A stretch of 64,000 bases of DNA, from positions 1 to 64,000 of the forward strand of contig JAXGGA010003371.1 of NCBI GenBank assembly GCA_038373865.1, written 5' to 3'. Source of the stretch: Uloborus plumipes (lineage: Eukaryota; Arthropoda; Arachnida; Araneae; Uloboridae). A program made the position numbers and the translations under genes. A model generated the notes under the pieces. That model worked only from the letters and a program-made list of their open reading frames with translations, did no database searches and had not been told where the DNA came from. Shown piece by piece: positions 34,306-47,429 of the stretch (the stretch's first letter is position 1; every line of letters starts with the position of its first letter).

Positions 34306-35320
34306 ACCAGGGGACCGAGCCCACTCGGTTAGAAAAAAAACGAGGTTTGTAAACTCTTGTGTTTTTCTAAAATGCGAAGTACTTATTTAGATAAACTTGA
34401 AAAGCATTTTTAAGCCTTTGGTTGCAATTACGCATTTAAAACAGCCGAAATTTGTTTTAAAAAACACAACTTTATTTAATCCATACTCACCGTAAAATCA
34501 CACCCAATTTCATTTCATTTGGCGCCGAAGGCGCGGGAGGGGTTGATGAGAATGGATTCGGAGTCCCTGTTCTCCAGTACGCATTTGGTTCCAGTTGGTT
34601 TTGACTTTCACTTCACTTCACACTCCAAGGTTCCTCCGTTCATACCACAACTCGTGGTTTAACCGGGATGGGGCCCTGAAGAGAAATCTGTTCATTTTTG
34701 AACCAGGCCCAAGGGCCGAGCAAACCCTTGGCCCAGCATCCCCCAGAGGTATCGTTTCACTGGGAGAATTTTACGACCACGAACCATTTTAACGTCCCCC
34801 AGCCACCATTAATGAAGATGGTGGATCTTCGATCGACTGGGATTCCTCTATATGATCGGCCCGGGACCCTCCGGTTACGAGTCCGACAACTTACCGATCG
34901 GACTACCGCCGCCCACACCCAATTCTAACTTTATTTTGATCGATCTCTTTTAAATTTAAAAAACAATGATAATTCTAACATGTTGCAAAAACTCGTTTGC
35001 CAAATACTATAAAAATTTAAATTTGCGCTGATGTTATTAAATATGAAATCCCTTGTTATAAAAAAACGTGGTTGCTATGAAACAGTAACAATAAGAGTAA
35101 TCATAAAGAAAATGGCGAAAGAAAGCTCGTCAAACTTTTAATGAAAGCACGAAAAACGGGGCTTTTTGTGAAAACTCGCGTTTTTACAGAAAAAACGCCG
35201 ATGTAGATGAACTCGAAAACCAAAACTTTATCTAAATACAAAATTTTATCAAAATCGTTAGAGCTGTTTTCGAGAACCGAAATATATATATACAAGAATT
35301 GCTCTTCTAAAGATATTAGA
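34306..35320. repeat. Composite repeat, copy B
   Basis: Starts GGGGACCGAGCCCACTCGGT, parallels copy A through the SINE (34700-34920) and the GTTATTAAATATGAAATC segment without the MITE, then ends ATATATATACAAGAATTGCT. It differs from copy A by scattered substitutions and small gaps. Confidence 0.85.
34700..34920 (-). mobile_element. tRNA-derived SINE inside copy B
   Basis: Same position within the repeat unit as 33225-33435. The minus-strand tRNA-like head includes GGACTCGTAACCGG. Body GAAGATGGTGGATCTTCG on the plus strand. Confidence 0.6.
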
Positions 35321-35581
35321 TGTAATTTTTTTTCGAAACTTAATATTTTAAGATTGAGTTTCATATTTATTGAGTTTTTACCTGAAATATCTTACTAAAC
35401 AAAACACTCTTGAGGAGGAAACAAAGTATTTTAAAACTAACTATAACACTTTTATACTCAATTTTGAAATCGCACTTGAAAAGTAAAAAGTAATCTGATT
35501 TTTATATAATGTAAGTGACCATAAAATTCAATTGATTTCGGTGGACAATAACCACTGCTTTTATTCCATGGCTTTTGAATG

Positions 35582-35988
35582 AATGAAATAGCCTGTTATC
35601 TAGTGAAGCCTTGCTTTAACATTTCAAAAACAGTAACAATTTAATGTTGCCAAATACCATAATTTGAACTTGCGCTGATGTGATTAAACATGAAATCCAA
35701 TTATTATAACAAAACGTGGTCTCCACGGAAACAGCAACAATCAAAGTAATCATAAAGAAAATGGCGAAATAAAAGCTTTTCAAACTTTCAATGAAGGCAC
35801 AAAGAAAACGGGGTTTTTTGGGAAAACTCGCGTTTTTACAGAAAATACGCCGACGTAGATGAACTCATAAACCAAAACTCTATCTAAATACCAAATTTTA
35901 TCGAAATCGTTAGAGCCGTTTTCGAGATCCGAAAAATAAATATATATATATATATACAAGAATTGCTCGTTTAAAGATATTAGATTCA
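35582..35988. repeat. Composite repeat, copy C (3' part only)
   Basis: Corresponds to copy A from about 33905 on (AAGCCTTGCTTTAACATTTC, CTGATGTGATTAAACATGAA, GTCTCCACGGAAACAGC) and ends, like copy B, with a TA run and ACAAGAATTGCTCGTTTAAA. The upstream half, including the SINE, is absent. Confidence 0.8.
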
Positions 35989-35989
35989 T

Positions 35990-38900
35990 GAATTTAACAG
36001 TTTTTATTGTATTTTATTGTATTTATCCTTTCAATTTGAAGACAGAAGTTTAAGTTAACTTTTAATGGCTGAAAATCCACAAAATTCTAAAATCCGCACA
36101 GCCACTTTTCCCAAGTTATTACTGATAAAAAGACAAAGACCGTGCATAAAAATATTTACTATTTCTGTAATAAAATGTTTATTTGCTTATATAATAAAAG
36201 TAACCACTTCACAAATTTTCATGCCTTAATTTGCTTTTATGAAAGGTCTGATCTTAAGAGTAGACTTTTCATCAAAGCAATCATTTGTCTGAAAGCAAAA
36301 CAGAGATGAAAAATTTCTACTTTCCGAATCATTCATTCTCAGTGAAGTCTTTTAGGCTAAAGAAATTTCAGATTAAATGTTTGATAGCTAAACATGCTCT
36401 GTACCGTATGACAGTACAGAGTTCGTACCCTCCGAGAAAACCTGGTGAACCTGAAAAAGTCGGGGAAATTGAACTGTCCTAAAAAATCATAGAAAAGTCA
36501 GGTTTTTTTTCTATGGTATCAAAGGGAACCTTTGGTGTTCACAATATTGGATGCCTTAGAAAATCCATGGAAAAGGGACCTTTGGATCTTTTAATGGATC
36601 TTTCTAACTAATATTAACAATCATACTCTTTATAACTAATATTACAGGCCTGAAATGTTTTTCTTATTTTAGCTGCTATTTACAAGTTTGTCCCAACTTT
36701 TCTTCTTTTCATTTTGAAATCCAATTGTATCCGATTTTTTAAGACAAAATTCATCTAATTTATTATTTTATAATCTATTCAATTGCGCTCTAATCTAATT
36801 TATTAAGTCATTCTATAGCTTGGGGATCAGCAATTTTATTTTTATCACTATTCTCAACCCGGATCATGTTTTATCTTCTGTAAATAGGACTTCCATGCAT
36901 GACATTTCACTATGGCTCGTCGAAAATTTCAATCCATCTACTTTCATCGCAGATAATTCAAAATCAAGCCAACACCATTTGTAGAAACAACATTCACTTT
37001 TATCAGGCTTTGCTTTTATTTTCTGAGAGTCTTTGAAAATTGATATGGAAAGATGAGAACATTTGAAACGCTCAAAGAACTCAGAAATCAGGGCATCCAA
37101 ATACTCTTGTTAAATTAGGCAAATGTCGGAAAGAGATGCAAGATACACAAATTCAAGATTTTTTTTTTTTTTACTCTTCTCATTGCTTTCTGAAAATATT
37201 TACCAAAATGTCTTTTATTGCAGTTGTTGAATATGCCAGTGGTTCCAAAAATACTTTGCTGAAAAAAAGTTTTCTTCAGCAGTTTCATATACTGTTGTCA
37301 CCGCTTAATCGGGTAACAGATAAACGAATACCCTGCTTATACGAATAAAACATTCCGGAAACCATGCCATAGACGCAATGTTAAAGATCCCGCTTAAACG
37401 AATACCTCGCTTAACCTTTTGGAACCAGGCTGTTCATATAGAAATTTTTCTTTCGACCCAGGTAGTACAACAGTTGAACCACAGATTTCTTTTCCATTGA
37501 AAAGAGAAGGTAAAAACTCGTACCTGTCGTATGAAACCTTGAAAAAATCCCCGGCTTCAAAGGGTGCGGGTGAAAATTTCAACCCTGTCCTCTAAAGAAA
37601 AAAGACTTATGGTACAACATGTGTACCGCCCAGTTCCTAAAGGTGAATAGAATAATATTTCTTGGAACTGACTGTATTCATTTTAGTGGGGCCGACAGTC
37701 TATATTTTTTTCCTTTTGAATTTGTACTATCTTTTGACATCTTATTCAGAGTTTGTTTTTTTTTTTTCATTTCAAGCCGTTAGTACATATTGTTTCAAAA
37801 TATAAACTAATATGAAGTAAAAATAGAAAGTTGTTAACTGTCGACTGCATCTCAGAATTTAATTGATCAAATAGTTCTATGTACTAGGACAAATTTGAAC
37901 TTCATACAAAAATTATGTACGTTTAATGTGTTTAAATTGCGTATTAAAAATTGGTTTTGTTCATCATGTTAATTTCTTAATTTGTTTAGGGTAAAACGTT
38001 TTTTTTTCCCGTTCATAACATTTGTACTGTGAAGTTTTTTTATGCACTTTTTTTTATACTTCCTATCTTGTTGAGTAATATTCTTTAAAAATTGGCATAT
38101 GTAAAATGATTGCTTCAGCAATAGTTAATATTTAAGAGTCCCATTTTTTCTTGAAAAAGTTAAATGTCCCTGTTAGAGCTACAATAAACCAATATTTGAC
38201 AATCAAAACCTAAATAAGCCAATGTGTTTAAAGTACTATTTGTTTCAAATAAAATAATTGTATCATGTGTATAAAACTTCTCATATTTATTCTATGTTTT
38301 TCTGTAATTATAAGAGAATAATAGTATTATCAATAATAAATAAATAAGTTGCAGTAAGATAATTAGAAGTAAATAAATAAGTAAAAGTTCAAAATGTAAA
38401 ACAGTGCAGTTTGTAAAACTGCCTGGATAAGACTATTCAGGAGACATTGAAATTATTGTATGATTTTTTTTTCTCAGTGTTAAAAAAATATATTGTTTTA
38501 TTTATTTCTGGTGTTTATAAATAAATTTCAAATCTCATCACCTTCCCTAATTTCATTTATATTTCATATTTCAACTCCTTCAGAAATAATCAAATTTTCC
38601 TAATGTATTGTTCTCTAATTTCAAATTAAAAAACTAAACCGTTTTTTTATTATTGCTATTTTATTGAACATTTTTCTCTTTCACTTCTTTTTATACTAAA
38701 ATTTTTATTTTAAGTTGATAAATGTCCTACAGAAGATGAACTTGTATGTTTTCATAACTTCAGCAGAACCCTATATTCACTAATTTATGAAAACAGGAGG
38801 TAGCCAAAAGAACCCGAGTTGGTGCTTCCTACTACAACTCATACAGCATCCTCAACAAATACTGTAGGTTGGACTCTGTATTTAATATGATTATTTAATG

Positions 38901-41144
38901 TCGTACAAAAATTACTGGAGGATAATGCCCCTATAAGTTCGCCTACTTTTTCCGTGCACAATGTGCTCCCTCTTTCTTCTAATTAATTATTATTATTATT
39001 ATTATAATTGCCAATTCACACAAATGAAAGAAAATACTGTTTAACTTTCTGTCAAAGACTACCATTATTATCTAGCCTAATGTTAGAGATGTACCGAGTA
39101 GTACTTTAGCCTAGTACCGAGTTACTGAGTATTCGTTATGACACTAATTGGACCATAGTTTAGAATACAAAAATTTTGTTAATTAAAATATTTTCTTAGC
39201 ATTTTTTTTTTCTAAGCATTGCTTAACTCAAAATAGTTGCCACATTTTACTTACAATTATAAACATGACTTAATTTTACATTATCACTGTTCCAAACACT
39301 TGAATTTGCTAAATAATAATTTAAGAAATTCACAGTCCAAGTTTTCAAATGATTCAAAATAAAATGGAATATGATTTAAAGGCTTTTTGTTATCAGTCTA
39401 TAAATATTCATCTTAGAAATTGCATGAACTGCTCCTGGCTAAAGGTGAAGTTAGCACATTAATATGTGATCTAAAAAAGATAGTTAAACACAAATGCACA
39501 AACATTCATTAGTAACGTAGAAAGGACATAGGCCATAGCTAACTTCTACCCAGTATTGAAAGTGGAGCTTTTTTTTTTTATCTCACAGAAAAAAAAAAAA
39601 CAGTTGTGTTTTATGAATAAAGCAATTGTAAATTTTTCACAAATTTCGTTCTCTGGAAAAATATTCAATTTTTACTACTACTCGGCATTGACCGAATACC
39701 TGATAAAAATTTAGAAAGGTACCAACTATTTACTGAGTACTTGGTTCATCACCACCTAATATGCGTAGTGTAATGCCATGTATAAGTTGAAAGTAACCTT
39801 TTTTTGTAACAAATAGATGTGTATTTCTTAGGGGAATTCTGCTATAGCCAGTTTTAAATTCCAAAAGTATAGAATAAACAATCCTGCATTTGAAATATCC
39901 AGTGTGTAGTATTGCTTTTACAATAAATCTACCCACATTGATAAATTCTCTTTTCAGTATAACACCAAATATTTCATAATATTCAAATGAACATAAATAT
40001 TTTTGTTTTCCTCTTTATCTCTCAGTGTGTTACTTCCCTCCCTCCCCGCCAAAATAATGTATATACATCTAAAGTGCTCTAACTATACTCAGGTTGGTAC
40101 TGATTTTGAAGAAAGATCTATTTGTCTTCTGTAAAAAATTGCTGTAGATAAATGACAAAGAGGTAATCTTTCTTTGAGTACAGACTCTTTTCTACCTCCA
40201 CATATAGGCAGCTTTTCATCTATGCCTCCAAAGTCATTGGACACTGCCAATATGGCTTCTAAATAGAATCAACAACAATGGATAAAAAACAAGAGTAAAT
40301 TGCTTGAAAATACTACAAGCAGCACAGTGTTAAGCCTCTTTTAGTTTTTGATGTTATTGTATCAGCTTACACTACTCACAGAGAAAAACTACTTGAAGAT
40401 TATTAGGAATTTAATATTTCTGAAAATTTGGTATGTGCCACAGGTGAAATACTCTTGAAAAATGAAATAAAAACTATAATGTTGACTCAATTGGGGAAAC
40501 CAAGCGAGTGATTATGGAAACTTATGGAAATTAAATGCTGACAGAATTCAACCTTATTTAGGAACCTATTTTTGAGTATTTTCATCTTTGACTAATATTT
40601 TGAAGAAAGAGAGCTTTGAATAGATTTTACATCAACCAAAAAAAATCAACAATTTTACTTTATTCCCTTTCTCAAGTTAAAGCCTCCATTATTGTAACAT
40701 TTTTAAAAACACTATGTGAAGCACCAAGATGCAAAGAGGTGTAAGTGCCAAATAAATAAGTAAGTAAATAAATAAATTATAACAATAAAATTGGAGAATG
40801 GAATTTGAAGCCAAAATTTGAGTTTTATTTATTTGTTTGTTTTGAATTATAACAACCATATGTTCTTTGAAAAAGGCGGGGAAAAAGCAATCAATATCAA
40901 AAGAAAAAAGAAAAGAAAGGGGGGAAATAGTGGGTCGTATAGTTGTAGTTAGTTAATGAAGGGGCTCAAAAAAGCGATTATCCCTTAAATGGGAATAGTA
41001 GTGTAATTTAGTTTCTTTAAGAGAGGAATGGCCAGAAAAAGTTAAGTAACTATTTTGATCATTACTAAGACAAAAAAAAAGCAATCTTGTAAAACAAGAC
41101 CGTATACGCTTTGCAATACTTTGAATACAAGCAAATACGCGTAT
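35990..41144. other. Intronic AT-rich DNA, mostly unassigned
   Basis: Five kilobases with no coding signal. Only short items stand out: a pogo-like fragment at 37303-37420, ATT and ATAA microsatellites near 38985-39005 and 40740-40780, and poly-T/poly-A runs. Confidence 0.5.
37303..37420. mobile_element. pogo-like fragment, copy 1
   Basis: CACCGCTTAATCGGGTAACA, CGAATACCCTGCTTATACGA, GCAATGTTAAAGATCCCGCT, then CGAATACCTCGCTTAA. The same ordered blocks occur at 51960-52083. Confidence 0.5.
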
Positions 41145-41152
41145 GTCAGTGG

Positions 41153-42197
41153 TAGGGGTGCGACATTGAAGGTCAAACATCGATGTTTTAAGGCGTCGAT
41201 GTTAAGAAATTAAGACATCGATGGTATTGATACATTGACCAAAAAACATCGATGTTTCCAAACATCGATTTTTTTTAAAAAATTGCTTACACATTTAACT
41301 GTACAGTTAATACAGTAACTCCTCAATACACTGCATCTCTTTATATCACTCAATTAGTTTTATCTTTTATTTTCTGAAAAACATCAACCGTATGATATCG
41401 ATGTCAATTATAAAAAACTTTTTTTTACTGAGGTTGGTTCTGCAACTGTTGATCAACTGTCTAACTTTTATTTATCGCATAGTTTTGTGAATTTATTTTT
41501 CCTAAATGTAAAACATCATTATCGAAAAAAAATTTCAAGCACAAAATAACGATGTCTAAAAATTATTGACCGTAAATCATCGTTAGTAATTTAAAAAAAA
41601 AAAAATTCAATTCGATAGATATTGCGACTGTTCAAGATTAATATTATATATATATTTTTTTTTTTGCTTTTTGATGAAATGTAAAACTGACATCGAAAGA
41701 AAGAAAAAACATTGAACGCTAAACACCGATCATTAAAAGACATCGACCGTAAAACATCCATGGTAACTTCAAGAACGTCTTCAAACGAGACAAGATTAAT
41801 TAACGATGTAACTTTTGGCCATGTTTTTTTTTCTTGCTGAAATATCGGCATAAAGAAATTATAAATTAAATAAAATTTTGAAAAAAAAAAGAAAAAAAAC
41901 GGGGAAAGCAAATTAGAGATTTTTCAGAAACATCGAGAGCAAAACATCGATAACAATCACAGAAAATGTTTTCCAATGATATTAATACTGAAACTTCTGA
42001 TTAAAGATGAAAACTTCTTAATACGTCTGCTTATCGCATAAATTTATCAAGCTCTCTTTGCTAGATTATAAACCTTCGGCATCGTAAAAACATGGAACAC
42101 AAAACATCGATGTTTGAAAGACATCGACCCTTAAACATCGATGTTTTAGCAAAAACATCAATGTTTCCAAAACATCGACATCGATGTCGTAGCACTA
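41153..42197. mobile_element. Non-autonomous hAT element rich in ACATCGATGTT words
   Basis: 1045 bp. Ends TAGGGGTGCGAC and (reverse of right) TAGTGCTACGAC, 9 of 12. Flanking octamers GTCAGTGG and GTTAGTAG match at 6 of 8, the differences being transitions. Both subterminal zones are crowded with ACATCGATG palindromic words, and further copies are dispersed inside. No transposase is recognisable. Confidence 0.7.
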
Positions 42198-43240
42198 GTT
42201 AGTAGGTAAATATTAAAACAAGTCTGGCCTTCTGTAAATGAGTTTTCATTGCAATGACATTCATGATGCAAAGAAGCCAACTTAAAGGCATTAAGCGATG
42301 CAAAGCGAAGTTTTATCGTCTTCATTTTATCTGCGGAAATGTATTTTAGCCTCTCTACCACCAACCACGTTTAGTTATTTTCCAACTCCAAGCAAAAGAA
42401 AATTGTATCATTTTTAAGAATTTTTTTTCAAACTTTTAATTTACATTTTTACAATTTTAACATTTGTACATTTACAATTGTGTTTACTTGCTTCAGATTA
42501 GTTTGCCTCCTCTCTTTCAAATTTGTTTTCGATTCCGAATTAACTATTCACTAGACAAGAACTAATTTTAAGTTAAAATTCTTCGCTCACCTCTTTTCCG
42601 CGCTTCATATTAAAATGAATGTTGCAGCTTAGAACACATAAATTTTTATTTTGTTATTATTATTATTCGTAGCTCACAAATGAAGGATTGCTAATATACA
42701 TACATAAAAGACTATTTTTGTATGCGTATGTCCGGGGTAAACTTCAAAACTACTGGACCGATTTTAACCATTTTTTCACCGTAGATAGCTGCAGTAACAG
42801 GGAGCAGGATAAGCTATAATTTATTTCTAAAAAGCTTAGTTTAAAAAAGTTATTATGGAAAATAGTAAATTTCATATAGTTTCTCCATTAAATGATTAAA
42901 TTTTCAGTCCATTGTTGCAAAAATTTGTTGCCTGGTAGCAACAATATTAATGGTGATCATAATGAAAATGTGAACCAAGGCTTCTCTGGAGTAAGCATGA
43001 AATTTATTGCTTTCTTAGGATTTTTAGATTCATCTGTGCCAATAATCGCTAACGAGACTAAATAAAAAGATAATTGATTTTGGCAACAGTTAGAGAACAG
43101 AAAATGTTTATAGTCAAAAAATTTCTAAATTAGGTACATAAGATGTTTTCATTAATGTAGTCACAAGGACATAAACCAATGATGGAACTTATTTTACGTG
43201 CAATGTTTGGAAATACTTGACTCCAGTGCGATTGATTTTA

Positions 43241-44137
43241 CAGGGTGCGACAAAAAAACTTGCTGATTTTAATTGGATGCTAATTAGCAAGGAGTGGTCA
43301 GAAAAGAGTGGGAAGAGTCTCATTTTAAAGAGAGGATCCTGAAGTTTTGTTAACTCATAGTTTAGTTGTCGCCATGCGTTGGACAAAGGAGCAACGAGCG
43401 TTCGCCGCCGAATCTTACTTTTCAAATAATCTTTCGGTGGTCGCCACTCAACGTGCCTTCCGAACTCGGTTCAAAATCCAGCCCGTTGTTCCCATTCCTG
43501 GCTGGGAATCGACTGTTTTGTGGGTGAAAACATTCAGGGAAATTGAGAGTGTGGCAAACAGAGGCCCAGGAGGTCAACGGATTTCCAGAACCCTAGAAAA
43601 CGTCGAAAAAGTGAGGGAGTCGCTTTTGCGCTCTCCCAGGCGTTCGGCGCGTAAGCACGCTGCTGCTTTGGGGATTTTTGAATGAACACTGAGACGAATT
43701 CTTCACAACGAACTCCAGTTTCATCCCTACTAACTTGCTGTGGTTCACCAGTTGAGTGATAACGTCTCCTTGAAAGGTGACGTACCGTGGCCGGCCCCGC
43801 TCTTCCGATTTGACACTCTGTGACTATTTTTTATGGGAGTATCTCAAATCGATCGTTTACAACGACAAGCCCCGGACCCTGCAACGCCTGGAGAACAACA
43901 TCCGGCTTGCTATTACCAACATCCCATCAGTCGATATGCTCGAAAGAGTGCAACAAATCTAGGGTACATGAGTGCATCATTAACAGGGGCCGTCATTCTT
44001 CCCGATGTAGTTTTTAAATCTAACTAATATAAAAATTCAGAATGGGTACCATATCTTATAAAAAGTAGTAAACTGATACATGATGTACTTTCCCTTAGTT
44101 GATTTTTCAAGTCCGCAAGTTTCTCCGCCGCACCCTG
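43241..44137 (+). mobile_element. Internally deleted Tc1/mariner-type transposon
   Basis: 897 bp between TA dinucleotides (43239-43240, 44138-44139). The 23-bp inverted ends start CAGGGTGCGACAAAAA and CAGGGTGCGGCGGAGA and match at 19 of 23, all four differences being A/G. It carries both ends of a transposase-like gene but lacks the middle, so it is a deletion derivative. Confidence 0.88.
43374..43962 (+). pseudogene. Transposase remnant (DUF4817-type head, DDE tail)
   Basis: The ATG at 43374 opens a frame to 43682 (then TGA) with RWTKEQRAFAAESYFSNN and RTRFKIQPVVPI, the helix-turn-helix head often labelled DUF4817. Past the stop the frame gives TLRRILHNELQFHPY. After a deletion near 43735-43790 another stretch gives RSSDLTLCDYFLWEYLKS and LENNIRLAITNI, the C-terminal end of the DDE catalytic domain (WPARSPDLxPxDFFLW-type motif). 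Most of the catalytic core is missing, leaving stops and frame changes. Confidence 0.85.
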
Positions 44138-44744
44138 TACCAAGCTTATAACATTTCCGATTTACCTAAACATTATTTGTAGCTTGCATTTGTATTTAAG
44201 GTGTGTAATACAGTTTTTTAGTTTGTCCAGTCAGAAAAAATATCCATTGTTTGCAGAAGTAGCCATTGTGTGTATAGATATGCACTTTAATGTTGAAAAA
44301 ATCATGAACGAGTGTCACTAAAACACCATACCCGGCCGAAACCCGTGCAGGGCCGGGTACCCGGCTAGTTCTATATACGTGCAAACCATGGGAGAAATGG
44401 AAGCTAAAGTGCAGAAAATTTTGAAATAACTTTAAAAGATCGTTAACTGAGCTCGAAATATTCCTCAAAAATGAATATATTCCTGAAATTCGAGATATGG
44501 GGAGTCGAATCTTAATACTGTTTAGAAACAGATTTATTTGGTTGTTTTTTGGCATAATTTTGATAATTCATTCAAATTTCAAGGTATATGTCTAATTTGC
44601 CCGATATAAGTCAGACTGCATTTGCAATTTATTTTACAAACTCCGCAACAATTGAGAGAATCAATAGAATCATTAAAACGAGAATGACCTCATGGAATTG
44701 GGAGATTTTAGCAGTCTTGAACGCCTGACTACTTACAGATGTAA

Positions 44745-44950
44745 ACAATGTCAAAACAACCAAATTTTTAGTGATCCTAGAGTTGTGGCAATTGGTAGAC
44801 TATCTACTTACTTTGCTTGATTCCATTTCTGAAAAAAAGTTCCAAAAATCTCAAACTATAGCTCTTAGCTGAACTTTCATGAATAAGAATTTGGTTGTTT
44901 TGCTATTTATTCCCTTAGAGGAAAGGGTTGCGACAACTCTGCCAAAGTGA
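44745..44950 (+). mobile_element. Penelope-like fragment, degraded
   Basis: GATTCCATTTCTGAAAAAAA, GAACTTTCATGAATAAGAAT and TTGGTTGTTTTGCTATTTAT parallel 24958-25055 of the Penelope-like ORF, with frameshifts. An old second copy in the same intron. Confidence 0.6.
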
Positions 44951-45381
44951 GTGCGAAATTTTTGTTGAATACCAATCAGAAACAAATGCGCAAAAGATTT
45001 TCTCAGCTATGTTTGAACCGATTTTAATGAACCAGAGCGATTTTTTAAAAGAGAAATCGCATCTGTTGGAAAGGTTATAGTCATTGTGTTTGGATATGCA
45101 AAAGGTATCCTTTTAATCAGCTACCTTGAAAAAAGGCAGAACAATTCCATGCTAATATTGCTCCAATCTTCTTTATCAGCTAGATGCTGAAATTCACTAG
45201 AAGAGGCTTGCATTGTAAGAAAAATTCAAGAACTTTCACCTGGAAAATAAGAGGCAGCTAGTGTGCCTAATTAATTTCGGTCAGTACCACATCTGGCAGA
45301 AAAAGTCCGTAACCCTATAGAAATTAATCTGGAATCTTTCTGAACAATTCAGAAACCTTGAAAAATACTAAAATATGTTTA

Positions 45382-46159
45382 CAGTCGAACCTCCATATAT
45401 CGAAGTAGCAAATTGTCGGAAAAAAATTCGATATATAGAAATTTCGATATATAGAAAGGACCTCAGTTTTTTGAAAATTACTCCGGAAACATTGAAATTA
45501 AAGCAAAATTTCACACATGAAACTTCATTACTAATATATACGCTAATCATATTTGATGAAAGTTAAGAATTAAAAATGAAATGTCTTTCTTTTTCATACC
45601 ACTATCTACGTCCTTTAACAAATCCACTTTATATGCAACACTAAGGCATTTTCTTTTTGACATTGTAAATCGAGAGGGAAAACAAAATCAAATTGAATTG
45701 GCACAGCACTAGTTAAAACAATTTTCGCTGAAACTAACCATGGAGATCGAGAGAGAAATCACCACCAAACAAAAGGGGTAGATAGAAACTGGTTTTGCTA
45801 CAGGACAGGTTGCATCCAAAATTCGAAAACGACGGGGGAGGGGATAATCCGGGAATTCCAGAATGGACAAACAACGTGTTTGTCCACTCCAGGGGTCCAC
45901 ACTTTATCTACAGCTGACAGTGGGGTTTGCAGTGACCTTTTCTGACCTTCCCTTTTCTCCTGATTTTCATCTTTCGTGAGGTAAATTGTCTAAAAGCGGA
46001 ATAAAATCTCCAATTACGCCTCCAAAAAAAATTCGATATATGGAGATTTTTTCGATATATAGAAACAGTTTTTCTATGTAATGAACATGTGAATTTGCTA
46101 GAAGTTCGATATATGGAAAATTTCGATATATGGAAGTTCGATATATGGAGGTTCGACTG
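45382..46159. mobile_element. pogo/Tigger-type non-autonomous element, 778 bp
   Basis: TA-flanked (45380-45381, 46160-46161) with a perfect inverted end of about 23 bp starting CAGTCGAACCTCCATATATC. Multiple TTCGATATAT words lie next to both ends. CAGT termini with TA duplication indicate the pogo/Tigger group. No transposase was recognised. Confidence 0.88.
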
Positions 46160-46612
46160 TATAGTAATAGTTTGGCACGTTCCGAATTTACCAGGAAAGC
46201 CCCTGAAGCAAATAAGGCGAAAGTCAGGAAGAATTGCCAGAATACTGTATAACTAACTTGCTTGTAATTCTTGAAAACCTACAATGTCCAGAGACTGCAT
46301 TTCGCCCTCGTCTGGGGATCAGTCAATCTGGAAGGATCGCAGCTGCTTTGAAAGCGAAATAACTGATAAAGAATTCAGGGATATTTTCACACTGCTAGCT
46401 AAAAGTGTTTTTCACGACAGCGAGAGGTCTGCATTCATGAAACTTATAGCGACTCAGAAAATTTCTCGCAAATATATTTGTTTTTCTCAGGAAACTAGTG
46501 GAAACTCATGAAATCGCGTACTGTTGCACTTCCAGTGTGTCGTGAAGAAGAAAAAAATCGTTCACTAGGATGACGCACAAGAAAAGAAATCGTCACACTT
46601 GTACTACACAAG

Positions 46613-47424
46613 GGGTGCGCTGGCAGTAAAGGAACTGCGGGATTTTTGATAATACAAATATCTTAGTAGTTGCCTTAAGTGTTAAAAAAAGTGCTTGGAG
46701 TGAGCAAGGTAACAATTCAAATATTTACTCCGTTAATTTGCCACGAAACAATCCAAAAAATATTTCACGATGGGTAATTTTCTAAATATTGCTGATTTTA
46801 ATATCATTCAGTGAATTTTTCGCAAAATATCGCCAATAGCGCCAAGTTGAACTCAAATTCAAAAAATAATTTTTTCGCCAAATTTGTTGGCGACGTCAAA
46901 CATTTCGCGACCAAAAGCTTGGCGACATATCGCGAAGTGGTCGCGCCAATTCATATCACTTGAGTCTGCATTGAAATTAACACTGATTTACCCCCAAAAA
47001 ATGGTAAAACACCCCCTTGGGAACATTCGAATGCAACCGCAAGGGGAGGTGCACAACTAGACCATCCTCAGAGCCTACATACCACGCTAGAAGCTTCTAC
47101 GGCATATAGTTTTTGAGTTATGCGACACACATACGCACATACATCCGCACATACGTACATACAGACGTCACGCGAAAACTCGTCGTAATTAACTCGGGGG
47201 CGGTTGAAAAGGATTTTTCGGCTGCTTATATGTTGGTAGGTACATATGCACGTGGTGACAGGTCGAAAAAACTACTGAACATTCATTCGGGGGTAAGCAG
47301 AATCAAAATTTAGACTCAAATTTGAGTGATTTTTTTTTTCCACGATCACAATACTTCCTTTACTTTGTAAAAGGAAGTAACGGGTGCGTTGGCAGTAAAG
47401 GAACTGCGGGATTTTTGATAATAC
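46613..47424 (+). mobile_element. LINE-like 3' end flanked by a 43-bp direct repeat
   Basis: The insert at about 46656-47381 ends with a hairpin ACTTCCTTTACTTTGTAAAA then GGAAGT, a tail I know from RTE-like retroposons, and contains GTTTTTGAGTTATGCGACAC and a CACATACGCACATACAT-type stretch. The direct repeats 46613-46655 and 47382-47424 differ at one base in 43 and look like an unusually long target duplication. No reverse transcriptase is present, so it is 5'-truncated. Confidence 0.7.
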
Positions 47425-47429
47425 GATTT

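Larger units (their letters stand above)
42700..44368 (+). mobile_element. Helitron-like element hosting a mariner copy
   Basis: The right end is a 12-bp palindrome CCGGGTACCCGG (44353-44364) directly followed by CTAG and then T, the Helitron-type terminus. The left part has TATGCGTATGTCCGGGGTAA and CTACTGGACCGATTTTAACC. The precise 5' end is uncertain. Part of it (about 42880-43015) matches 8035-8175 in inverse orientation. Interrupted by the Tc1/mariner element at 43241-44137. Confidence 0.6.
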
